NCBI RefSeq assembly: GCF_003201815.1
Contig: NZ_QJKB01000002.1
Location: forward strand, 528,941 to 592,940
Direction: 5' to 3'
Source of the DNA: Undibacterium pigrum
GTDB lineage: Bacteria > Pseudomonadota > Gammaproteobacteria > Burkholderiales > Burkholderiaceae_D
DNA: 64,000 nt
The first letter of the stretch is position 1, and every line of letters starts with the position of its first letter. The notes beneath the pieces are model-generated. The model was given only the letters and a program-made list of their open reading frames with translations. It ran no database searches and was not told the DNA's origin. The position numbers and the translations under genes were made by a program. Positions 56,511 through 64,000 of this stretch are shown here, one piece after another.

Positions 56511-57697
56511 ACACGAACAACATAGCGAAACTTTTGATCGTTGATGACAAGCCAGAAAACCTGCAGGCGCTGGAGGCCATCATCCGTCATGAGGGGCGCC
56601 AGATTTTCCAGGCCAGCTCTGGCGACCAGGCGCTGGCATTATTGCTGGAGCATGAATTTGCCATGGCCATACTGGATGTGCAAATGCCGGACATGAATGG
56701 TTTTGAACTGGCGGAGATGATGCGCAGTACAGAAAAAACCCGGCATATTCCCATCGTTTTCGTCAGTGCAGCGGGCAAGGAACTCAATTATGCCTTCAAG
56801 GGTTATGAGACAGGTGCGGTAGATTTTTTGCATAAGCCTCTGGACATTCATGCAGTGCAAAGCAAGGTAAATGTCTTTGTCGCCCTCTACCAGCAACGCA
56901 ATGAAAGCCGCAGGCAAGTGCTGGCACTGGAAATCAGCCGGGCACAGCAGGAAGCTTTATTGAAAGACTTGCATTTCGCGCAGGAAGAGTTGCAGCGCGC
57001 AGTGCGCATGCGCGATGATTTCATGTCCATGGTGGCGCATGAATTGCGCACACCCTTGAATACCCTGTTTCTGGAATCGCAATTACGCACTCTGCAACTG
57101 GACCGCAACAACACTGAGTTTTTTAATGAAGGCAATCTGCGCAAAATGGTGGAGCGTGACCGCCGCCAGATTGAAAGCATGGTACGCCTGATTGATGACA
57201 TGCTGGATGTCTCGCGTATCAGAAGTGGCCAGCTCTCCATACGACGTCAACCTACCGAGCTGTCCAGTTTGTTGCAGCGTGTCGTGAATGACCTGAGTGC
57301 CCAGGCAGTATCTAGTGGCAGCACCATAGAGCTGGAAACCATAGAGCCTGTAACCGGCATGTGGGACCAGTTCCGCATAGAGCAAATGCTCATCAACCTG
57401 CTGACCAATGCATTGCGCTATGGCGCACAGAAGCCAGTTACCGTGTCTGGCGTGGTGCAGGCAGGCAGCGTGCATATCAGGGTGCAGGACCGGGGCATAG
57501 GTATCTCTGATGAAAACCTGCAGCGCATTTTTGCGCCCTTTGAGCGCGCCCTGAATTCTGATTCTTCTGGTGGACTGGGCCTGGGCTTGTACATCACCCG
57601 GCAACTGGCAGAATCACATGGGGGATTCGTCAGGGTGGAAAGCGTGGTCGACGAAGGTTCTACCTTCACTGTCGTATTGCCTTTGACAGAAACCTGA
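56507..57697 (+). CDS. Receiver-histidine kinase fusion
   Basis: The 396-residue soluble protein has an N-terminal receiver (about 8-125, Asp 57), a coiled coil (about 135-170), HisKA (His 178 in AHELRTPL) and HATPase with GLGLGLYITRQLAESH. It overlaps cheB by 4 bases and ends the operon. With a receiver in front of a kinase, it could take phosphate from the first kinase and relay or modulate it. Confidence 0.93.
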   Translation: MNTNNIAKLLIVDDKPENLQALEAIIRHEGRQIFQASSGDQALALLLEHEFAMAILDVQMPDMNGFELAEMMRSTEKTRHIPIVFVSAAGKELNYAFKGYETGAVDFLHKPLDIHAVQSKVNVFVALYQQRNESRRQVLALEISRAQQEALLKDLHFAQEELQRAVRMRDDFMSMVAHELRTPLNTLFLESQLRTLQLDRNNTEFFNEGNLRKMVERDRRQIESMVRLIDDMLDVSRIRSGQLSIRRQPTELSSLLQRVVNDLSAQAVSSGSTIELETIEPVTGMWDQFRIEQMLINLLTNALRYGAQKPVTVSGVVQAGSVHIRVQDRGIGISDENLQRIFAPFERALNSDSSGGLGLGLYITRQLAESHGGFVRVESVVDEGSTFTVVLPLTET

Positions 57698-57706
57698 AGC
57701 CAATAT

Positions 57707-57997
57707 TTATGGCATTGCAGTGAGCTGGAATTTTTGTATCAGAGGTAACAGGTAGTCGTAAGCAATGCCTGGTGTCACCAGCAATTGTGTTAAACGCTCA
57801 TCCTGATAGTAGATGGTGATGGAACTGCCATCCAGGATTGATTCCCAGATCGACATGGCTGCGGTGAAATTCATGTAGTGCCATGTGCCACCGGCTTCCG
57901 ATAATCCATCCCAGATCAACTGGGACAGCGTATCGGCTCCGGCAAAATCAGCCCAGCCTTGTATATTGATTGGGGGCTTGATCTCAAGTGTCGTCAT
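57707..57997 (-). CDS. Small hypothetical protein
   Basis: No family was recognised. The 96-residue acidic product contains GGTWHYMNFTAAMSIWESIL and has no signal or membrane segment. It overlaps the stop codon of the preceding gene (58533-57997) by one base, so the two are an operon. Confidence 0.65.
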   Translation of the reverse strand: MTTLEIKPPINIQGWADFAGADTLSQLIWDGLSEAGGTWHYMNFTAAMSIWESILDGSSITIYYQDERLTQLLVTPGIAYDYLLPLIQKFQLTAMP

Positions 57998-58533
57998 CAG
58001 CCCCGGCTTTGATATACCACTTTATCGAGGCTGGCTTCACCAAAGGCATCGGCATTGCTGAGGTAATCATCAAAAGGACCTAGCTTGCTGATTTCTGCGC
58101 CATGGCGGAAAACCAGTTGCAAGCCGTTTTCTTCATCCCAGTCGCAATCACATTCAACAGAAACATACACTGTCTTGTCGCCATTCGGGCGCTGGCTGAC
58201 CAGGGCTTCATAGCCATACTGTATGTGCTGCCATACATCTGCTGGCTGGACTATCTGCACGACATCCAGTTTTTCAGATTTGCGGTAGTTGGCTACATCC
58301 TGATAATAGGCAAAGATAGCGGCTTCTGCTTTTTTCAGGACGGCAGGATCAAGCTTGATGAAGTTGGCAATGGCAGTATGAAAGTCTGCCTTGCTGGCAT
58401 CATCGGCTTCGTCATAGCCTTCCAGCAGGAATTCATATTCTTGCTCTTGCAAGGCGGGGATGAGTATGGGCTGGCTGATGTACCAGCCATTTTCTTCATC
58501 TTTTTCTACTTGCCCAAGTCCTGGGATATGCAT
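57997..58533 (-). CDS. DUF6985-like protein
   Basis: The 178-residue product resembles the DUF6985 family; the matching part is near the end (VYVSVECDCDWDEENGLQLV). It is acidic, with no signal peptide, and its role is unknown. It sits 43 bases after the HDOD gene and is followed immediately by a 96-residue partner, so the two may act together. The match is from memory. Confidence 0.6.
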   Translation of the reverse strand: MHIPGLGQVEKDEENGWYISQPILIPALQEQEYEFLLEGYDEADDASKADFHTAIANFIKLDPAVLKKAEAAIFAYYQDVANYRKSEKLDVVQIVQPADVWQHIQYGYEALVSQRPNGDKTVYVSVECDCDWDEENGLQLVFRHGAEISKLGPFDDYLSNADAFGEASLDKVVYQSRG

Positions 58534-58576
58534 GGTGGGTTTTCTTTAGTGAGTTGGGCAATATTTGCCATGACCA

Positions 58577-59773
58577 CTATTGTCCCACACTCCTTGCCTG
58601 AGTTTGTGGTTCTGCTTCCGGATGTTGCTGTACCCCGGTTGTATCATATAGCTGGATTTCATTCAAATGATCCAGGCAGTGGATTTCATCCGGGCTGAGG
58701 CCTAGCCTGAGTTTTTTGTCGGCACTATTCAATTGCGCATGATTGACCAGCAAACGGGTCTTGGCAATCAGGTCTGCCGTATGCAGCAAGCGGCCCAGTG
58801 GGCTCCATTCTATGGCCTTGCTACCACCAGTCTGTTGTTGCAACGCCAGTATGACATGTGCAGGAAATTCCCAGCGCTGTGCTACGCGATAAGACAGGGT
58901 TGCCGCAACTGAGGCGAATATGGGCTGGAAGGCAGGCGAATACTTGAATTTGCCTTGCACGCAAACCTGGTCCAGCAGTCGGAAGGCGATGATAAGACCG
59001 ACATTTTTCATCAAGCCAGTCAGGAATGCATGGAAGGGGTCCATATCGCGTGCCAGAGTATGACAGGCAACTGCACATTTTTCTGACTGTGCCCAGATAT
59101 GCGGAGCCGCACGACGGGTGAACTTGCCTGCATTGAGGTTGATGATAGGCCTGAAAGCAACCTTGGAAATCACCAGGCGCAAGCCTTCTTCACCCAGTAT
59201 CATGACCGCTTTTTCGAGGCTGTTGATGCGGTCAGCCGGGTTGTACAGGGCGCTATTGACGGTATTGATGACTTCACCGACCAGCACTACATCCTTGACG
59301 ATCTGGCCCGACAATTCTCCGGTAGAGATAGTCTTGCTGCGCAGGCTGTTCAGCAACTGGGGTATGACGCTGGGTACTCGCGGCACGATGACGGCGTCGT
59401 TGAGGTCAGATGCCAGTAATTTATACAAGGCTTGCAAGGCATGTTGTTCATTGTCTATCAGGCTGCTGCCTTCGCCTGGGTAACCCATGATCCAGTCAAA
59501 GAACAGGCTGTCGACAGGGAGTGCCGGTTTCCATGCGATTAGTTTCTCTGGCGCGGCGGCGTTGGCTGCTGCCTCTGGCGTTGCCACTACGGCCGCTTGT
59601 GCCTGAGGTGTGACAACGGGCGCAGGTTGGGCAACGATGACTGGTTCTGGCGCTTTGGGGGCAGGTACGACTTCAGGGGGAGGTAAGGATACAGATCCAG
59701 GCTGGCTGCTGACAGGCGCGTCTTGCTCCGCACCGAACAGGCGGTTGAAGAATTTGCTCAGGGTATTCGCCAC
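58577..59773 (-). CDS. HDOD-domain protein
   Basis: The 398-residue product has a Pro/Ala/Gln-rich N-terminal linker (about 18-75) and an HDOD domain (about 90-330) that is related to HD phosphohydrolases but lacks the HD metal pair. HDOD proteins often act in signalling, including c-di-GMP networks. It starts with GTG at 59773 preceded by AAGGGAA. It is convergent with the kinase operon beyond two small genes. Confidence 0.87.
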   Translation of the reverse strand: MANTLSKFFNRLFGAEQDAPVSSQPGSVSLPPPEVVPAPKAPEPVIVAQPAPVVTPQAQAAVVATPEAAANAAAPEKLIAWKPALPVDSLFFDWIMGYPGEGSSLIDNEQHALQALYKLLASDLNDAVIVPRVPSVIPQLLNSLRSKTISTGELSGQIVKDVVLVGEVINTVNSALYNPADRINSLEKAVMILGEEGLRLVISKVAFRPIINLNAGKFTRRAAPHIWAQSEKCAVACHTLARDMDPFHAFLTGLMKNVGLIIAFRLLDQVCVQGKFKYSPAFQPIFASVAATLSYRVAQRWEFPAHVILALQQQTGGSKAIEWSPLGRLLHTADLIAKTRLLVNHAQLNSADKKLRLGLSPDEIHCLDHLNEIQLYDTTGVQQHPEAEPQTQARSVGQ

Positions 59774-59931
59774 GGCTTCCCTTTCTGTTCAAACTACGCA
59801 AACTGCACAAACTGCGGTTGCGCCTTGAATGTGCTAAATGCGACCAGGCTTTCAGTTTGTATATTTGCCGTGGGCATGTCAATCCCATTCTGCGCGCTGA
59901 TGAATTTGTGCCGCGTTTTTAACCTAAATTG

Positions 59932-60513
59932 TCATTCTCCGGCGGCAAGCTGGGCATTCAATATGGCAATTTCTGCCATGATTTCCGCGGGAAATTCTTC
60001 CCTGGCCCATTCCCTGTATTCACCACGCGCATAAGCCAAGCCATTCTTGTAATACATATAGGCATTCAGGCGGTTGCGCACATAATTGTTTTGCGTGCGT
60101 ATGGCCTTGCCCGGCGTACCCATGACGATGGAATTGTCAGGAATGACAGTACCTTCTTTCAAAAAAGTATGTCCGGCAATAATGCAGTTATTGCCGATCA
60201 CGCAGCCATCCATGATGGTGGAATTGATACCGATGAGGCAGTTGTCACCTATGGTGCAGCCATGGATGGTGCAGTGATGGGTAATGGAGCAATGGCTGCC
60301 TATGATGGTGGGCGTCTGGTCACCGATATGCAGCATGACAAAATCCTGGATATTGGTATAGGCACCGATGATGATTTCCTTGTGTTCTGACCGTGCCACC
60401 ACATTCACCCAGATCGAGGCATTGGGACCTACGCTGATCTTGCCATACAGTTGCGCCGTGTCATGGATATACGCGGGCTTGTCGAGTTTGACGTCTGGAC
60501 CTATGAATGCCAT
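59932..60513 (-). CDS. Gamma carbonic anhydrase-like hexapeptide-repeat protein
   Basis: The 193-residue left-handed beta-helix protein has many isoleucine-rich hexapeptides, such as ISVGPN and IIGSHC. A metal-binding-type cluster (MLHIGDQTP and ITHHCTIHGC) fits a gamma-class carbonic anhydrase or related transferase. A TTG start at 60543 is rejected in favour of the ATG at 60513, which has GGGGGAG upstream. It stands alone. Confidence 0.88.
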   Translation of the reverse strand: MAFIGPDVKLDKPAYIHDTAQLYGKISVGPNASIWVNVVARSEHKEIIIGAYTNIQDFVMLHIGDQTPTIIGSHCSITHHCTIHGCTIGDNCLIGINSTIMDGCVIGNNCIIAGHTFLKEGTVIPDNSIVMGTPGKAIRTQNNYVRNRLNAYMYYKNGLAYARGEYREWAREEFPAEIMAEIAILNAQLAAGE

Positions 60514-60565
60514 TTGCTCCCCCCAATAAACTGGATCAACCAATCAAAGATAACAGCATACTGGG

Positions 60566-60997
60566 TTACGGATGCATTTGCAGAAGTATTCTGATAACGA
60601 TCATCCAGCACACCGCCATGCCAGACAGGTACAGTATGGCCCGCCAGGGTTGCAGGCCGCGCAGGTAGACGGCGGTATGCAGATAACGTATCAGCACATA
60701 GCTGCCAAACAGCCAGTTGGCGCTGGATTGTGTGCCACCGAGCAAGGTGTAAGTCAGTGCCAGGGCGAGAAAGAGTGGCAGGTTTTCTACATCATTGCGC
60801 CAGACTCTGGCGCAACGTTGGACCAGATCTGCCTCTGCTTCTACAGAGCGCAGGCCAAACATACCAGCGTCCTCTGGCAAAAGGTAGCGGCGGCTGCGTA
60901 TGCGGCTGATGACCTGTACACCGCTCAACAGACTGGCTTTCAGGAATAGTGTAAGCAGCGCCAGGACAAAGCTGGACAGGGCAGGGTAGTTCATCAT
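60566..60997 (-). CDS. MAPEG-family membrane protein
   Basis: The 143-residue product has four hydrophobic helices. The helix-loop region (RRYLLPEDAGMF and CARVWRNDVENLPLFLALAL) is typical of the MAPEG family of membrane-bound glutathione- and eicosanoid-metabolising enzymes. Its ATG overlaps the tautomerase stop by 4 bases, so they are translated together. Confidence 0.88.
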   Translation of the reverse strand: MMNYPALSSFVLALLTLFLKASLLSGVQVISRIRSRRYLLPEDAGMFGLRSVEAEADLVQRCARVWRNDVENLPLFLALALTYTLLGGTQSSANWLFGSYVLIRYLHTAVYLRGLQPWRAILYLSGMAVCWMIVIRILLQMHP

Positions 60998-61260
60998 ATT
61001 GTCACCTCAGTATTTTGTGTGCAGGATTTGGTATCTCTGGCTGTCGTAAATTGTGCGATTTGCTGGCTAGAGGGACGTAAGCCACTCATGGACCAGGCTT
61101 CTGCCTCGCTTTCCTGGATATTGATCCAGATGGATTTCTTGAATTCAGTATTGCCACCGCCTTCCACTTCCATCAGTACATCGGCAATTTTTTCCAGCAG
61201 GCGCTGTTTCTGTTCCGTGTTCAGCATTCCTTTAATCGTATTGATTTGCACGTAGGGCAT
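60994..61260 (-). CDS. 4-oxalocrotonate tautomerase-family protein
   Basis: The 88-residue product starts MPYVQINTIKGMLNTEQKQR. Removal of the initiator methionine would expose the catalytic proline at position 1 of the mature protein, as the family requires. It belongs to the small tautomerase superfamily. An in-frame extension upstream to 61665 is rejected because only the start at 61260 places the proline correctly. It is the first gene of a pair with MAPEG and divergent from the GlxA-type gene. Confidence 0.88.
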   Translation of the reverse strand: MPYVQINTIKGMLNTEQKQRLLEKIADVLMEVEGGGNTEFKKSIWINIQESEAEAWSMSGLRPSSQQIAQFTTARDTKSCTQNTEVTI

Positions 61261-61389
61261 GTCGTACTCCTTGTGTGATTGCTTGTAAGAGACTTCATTG
61301 TGCAGTCTGCGGAAAAGTACTACCATTGGCTGAATCGACAAAAAAAGGTGTTTAATGGACGGTGGGGGCAAATTGGACAGGATAGCCAA

Positions 61390-62403
61390 ATGACAATGAA
61401 GACAACAAAAGATGGAATTATCCGTATAGGCGTACTGGTCTACCCAGGCTGCCTGCGCAGTGGGGCAGTCATGCCGCTGGATGTGTTCAACATTGCCAAT
61501 ACTCTGGCAGGCATACGTCCGGCGGGTAGCAAGCCTGTGCAATTCGAGGCATGTTGGGTCAGTGCTCGCGGCGATATCTTGCAGGAAGTCGATGGCCTGT
61601 ATTTTCAGGCACATGATATTCATAAGCAGAAACTGGATGCCCTCATGGTGCCGGGCATAGATCACAGGGACAGCAGCCAGCTCGATGGCTTGCTGGATGC
61701 ACTGGCACCGGAACAGGCGCTGATGGAGAGTTATCTGCGGGACGACGGTCTGCTGATTTCCAGCTGCTCCAGCACCAGCCTGCTGGCACGTACTGGCAAG
61801 CTTGATGGCCGCCGCGCTACAACGAGCTGGTGGCTAAGCGCTTATTTTCGCAAGAATTTCCCGCAGGTTTTGCTGGAAGCAGAAGAACTCATCGTGCAGG
61901 ATGGCCAGCTGGTTTCTTCTGGTGGCGTGACTTCCTATATCGATTTGTCCTTATGGCTGGTAGGACATTTTGCGGGGGAAGAACTGCGCCAGATGACGGC
62001 CAAGATACTGGTGGTTGACGCCAATAGAAATAGCCAGGCACCCTATGTCGCCAAGGCCATCATGCAGGATCAGGGCCATGCCGTCATTGAACGTGCACGG
62101 CGCTGGCTGAACAAGCGACTGGATCAGCAATGGGCCATGGCTGACCTGGCCAGCTATTGCAATGTCAGCCAGCGTACTTTGCTCAGGCGCTTTCAGGAAT
62201 CCATGAAACTCAGCCCCATCCACTATGTGCAACAATTAAGGGTGGAGCGCGCCAAGGCCTTGCTGGAAACCACGCGCCTGTCGCTGGAAGATATTACGAC
62301 GCGCTGCGGTTATGAAGATGTTTCGAGTTTCAGTAAAATCTTCAAGCATTGGGCGCAGGTGACGCCCAAGGATTACCGACGCAGGTTTGGATTGAGATTC
62401 TAG
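61390..62403 (+). CDS. GlxA-family transcriptional regulator
   Basis: The 337-residue product has a DJ-1/PfpI-type domain (about 8-190, with the nucleophile-elbow-like SSCSST) and a C-terminal AraC-type HTH (about 235-337, with WAMADLASYCNVSQRTLLRRF). The ATG at 61390 is chosen to give the family's N-terminus. It is divergent from the tautomerase/MAPEG pair with a 129-base gap, and the FAD oxidoreductase follows 17 bases later, so it may control either or both. Confidence 0.9.
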   Translation: MTMKTTKDGIIRIGVLVYPGCLRSGAVMPLDVFNIANTLAGIRPAGSKPVQFEACWVSARGDILQEVDGLYFQAHDIHKQKLDALMVPGIDHRDSSQLDGLLDALAPEQALMESYLRDDGLLISSCSSTSLLARTGKLDGRRATTSWWLSAYFRKNFPQVLLEAEELIVQDGQLVSSGGVTSYIDLSLWLVGHFAGEELRQMTAKILVVDANRNSQAPYVAKAIMQDQGHAVIERARRWLNKRLDQQWAMADLASYCNVSQRTLLRRFQESMKLSPIHYVQQLRVERAKALLETTRLSLEDITTRCGYEDVSSFSKIFKHWAQVTPKDYRRRFGLRF

Positions 62404-62420
62404 AGTGCATAAGGATGACA

Positions 62421-63587
62421 ATGGATAACAGACATATAGTGATCGTTGGTGGTGGTGTCATAGGCAGTGCAGTAGCTTATTTCCTGGCAGTGCATCCACG
62501 CTTCCAGGGCAGGATCACCGTGCTGGAACGTGACCCGACTTATACCCACGCCTCATCTGCGCTGTCTGCCAGTTCCATACGCCAGCAATTCAGCACGGCG
62601 CTGAATATACAGATGTCGCAATTTGGCATCGCCTTCCTGCGTGACCTGCATCATCACCTGTCGGTTGATGGGGAGTTGCCGGAACTGGGTCTCAGCGAAC
62701 ATGGTTACCTGTATTTGGCAACTGAAGCTGGTGCTGTCACTTTGCGTGAAAATCATGAGATACAAAGGGCCGAACAAGTAGATGTGGCTTTGCTGAATCA
62801 AGCCGTACTGAAGCAGAAATTCCCCTGGCTGAACGTTGATGACCTGGCTTTAGGTTCGCTGGGCCTCAGTGGAGAAGGCTGGTTTGATGGCTATGCCTTG
62901 CTGATGGCATTTCGCCGCAAGGCACGCAGTCTGGGTGTCAGTTATGTACAGGCAGATGCGCAAGATTTTGAACACGACAAGGGCAGGGTGACAGGTGTGC
63001 GCTTGCGGGATGGCAGAGTCATTAAATGTGATGTCGCCGTCAACGCAGCCGGTGCCTGGGCGCGGCCTTTACTGGCGGGCACGGGTTTTGATTTGCCCGT
63101 GGTTGGCCGCAAACGTACGGTGTTTGTGGTATCCAGCCCGGCGCAGACGCCGGCTTGCCCGCTCATCATCGATCCAACCGGTTTATGGTTGCGGCCAGAA
63201 GGCCAGCACTGGATATGTGGCTTGCCACCAGAAGATGATCCCGATGATGCACCGCTGGAAGCAGACTATGAGCAGTTCGACACGGTCTGGCAAATCATGG
63301 CGAATCGCGTTCCTGCTTTTGAAGCTTTGCGCATGCAAAGAGCCTGGGCTGGTTATTATGAATACCATGTGTTTGACCAGAATGCCGTCATCGGTGCACA
63401 TCCGCAACTGGCTAACCTGATATTGGCGAATGGTTTTAGCGGACATGGCATGCAACATGCACCGGCCACCGGGCGCGGCATTGCTGAGCTAGTGGTTGAC
63501 GGCGCTTACAGCAGCCTGGACCTGTCGCCACTTTCGGCGCAGCGCGTGCTGCTGAATCAGCCTTTAATGGAAAAGAATGTGATCTGA
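62421..63587 (+). CDS. FAD-dependent oxidoreductase of the DAO family
   Basis: The 388-residue protein starts with the FAD-binding fold (HIVIVGGGVIGSAVAYFLA) and has further DAO-type features (AVNAAGAWARPLL) and the end GFSGHGMQHAPATGRGIAEL. It could be an amine, sarcosine or D-amino-acid oxidase or dehydrogenase; the substrate is not deducible. The ATG at 62421 follows AAGGA at optimal distance. It is 17 bases downstream of the GlxA regulator. Confidence 0.9.
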   Translation: MDNRHIVIVGGGVIGSAVAYFLAVHPRFQGRITVLERDPTYTHASSALSASSIRQQFSTALNIQMSQFGIAFLRDLHHHLSVDGELPELGLSEHGYLYLATEAGAVTLRENHEIQRAEQVDVALLNQAVLKQKFPWLNVDDLALGSLGLSGEGWFDGYALLMAFRRKARSLGVSYVQADAQDFEHDKGRVTGVRLRDGRVIKCDVAVNAAGAWARPLLAGTGFDLPVVGRKRTVFVVSSPAQTPACPLIIDPTGLWLRPEGQHWICGLPPEDDPDDAPLEADYEQFDTVWQIMANRVPAFEALRMQRAWAGYYEYHVFDQNAVIGAHPQLANLILANGFSGHGMQHAPATGRGIAELVVDGAYSSLDLSPLSAQRVLLNQPLMEKNVI

Positions 63588-63608
63588 AGCTGCGCTTGCA
63601 AGGCAGCT

Positions 63609-64000
63609 TTAGCCTGCTGCCTTCATCACCTCTCTGGCGAAATGCGTGGGTGGCATACCAACATGGCGGCTGAAGGCGACGCTGAATGCACTGGCGGAGC
63701 CATAACCCACATGTTCTGCAATTTCTGTGATGCTGGCTTCTTGCTGTGCCAGCATTTTTTTGGCCTTAGCCATGCGCCAGGTTTGCAGGTATTCCATAGG
63801 CGCGATGCCTACTGTGCGGCTGAAGCGCTCGAAAAAAGTCGAACGTGAAAGTGCCGCTTGTCTGGCCAGTTGCGCCACTGTCCAGGGCTGCTGGATATTT
63901 TCATGCATGGAGCGCAGTGCGATCGCCAGTCTTTCATCTGCCAGCCCGCGTAGCAGGCTGGGCGATGCGTTACTCCCCGCAGTGGAACGCAGCGCTTCGA
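63609..64000 (-). CDS. AraC-family regulator, C-terminal part (5' end outside window)
   Basis: The visible end includes LLRGLADERLAIALRS, MHENIQQPWTVAQLARQAAL and SAFSVAFSRHVGMPPTHFAR with two HTH motifs. The open reading frame continues to the edge of the window, so the N-terminal cupin-type sensing domain lies beyond base 64000. It converges with the FAD oxidoreductase gene. The family typically has about 300 residues. Confidence 0.88.
   Translation of the reverse strand, partial: EALRSTAGSNASPSLLRGLADERLAIALRSMHENIQQPWTVAQLARQAALSRSTFFERFSRTVGIAPMEYLQTWRMAKAKKMLAQQEASITEIAEHVGYGSASAFSVAFSRHVGMPPTHFAREVMKAAG

Overview
The window looks like a chromosomal origin region of a betaproteobacterium of the family Oxalobacteraceae. 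The moderate GC content and the gene types fit Undibacterium or a close relative, but this is inferred from gene content and was not tested by a search. The cluster gyrB-dnaN-dnaA runs leftward, rpmH-rnpA-yidD-yidC-mnmE runs rightward, and an AT-rich gap between them carries a perfect DnaA box, so replication probably starts near 5.4-5.9 kb. There is no recF between dnaN and gyrB. No rRNA, tRNA, CRISPR array, transposase or prophage was seen.

From 10 to 30 kb the genes are accessory metabolism and transport. They include an AraC/LysE pair and a small ArsR-controlled operon of cytochrome P450, ABM monooxygenase and a DUF6058-like protein. After these come a YafJ-type amidotransferase with a LysR regulator and a complete BMP-type (nucleoside-like) ABC importer with a recognisable sigma70 promoter. 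AzlCD, a class C-type serine hydrolase and a metallophosphoesterase lipoprotein end this part.

From 30 to 42 kb lies a porin, a short PstS-like protein and two tandem chemoreceptors that both end in a CheR/CheB-tethering pentapeptide. They are followed by a noncanonical ClpP, an M20 amidohydrolase and a Dpp/Opp-type importer that lacks its binding protein.

The most unusual part is 43-51 kb. Three near-identical small-RNA-like units, each with two C-rich anti-Shine-Dalgarno motifs and a terminator, surround a gene for a small secreted protein. An allantoinase gene (puuE) has a textbook sigma54 promoter. An ECF41-type sigma factor gene and its carboxymuconolactone-decarboxylase-like partner each carry the same TGTCACA-N16-CGTC promoter. 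An orphan nuoB paralogue lies outside any complex I operon.

From 51.6 to 57.7 kb four overlapping genes form a signalling operon: a CHASE3-GAF-histidine kinase with three receiver domains, CheR, a receiver-less CheB, and a receiver-histidine kinase. The remainder has an HDOD protein, a gamma-carbonic-anhydrase-like protein, a MAPEG/tautomerase pair divergent from a GlxA-type regulator and FAD oxidoreductase, and the end of an AraC regulator. Several palindromic repeats (REP or MITE-like) are scattered between genes.
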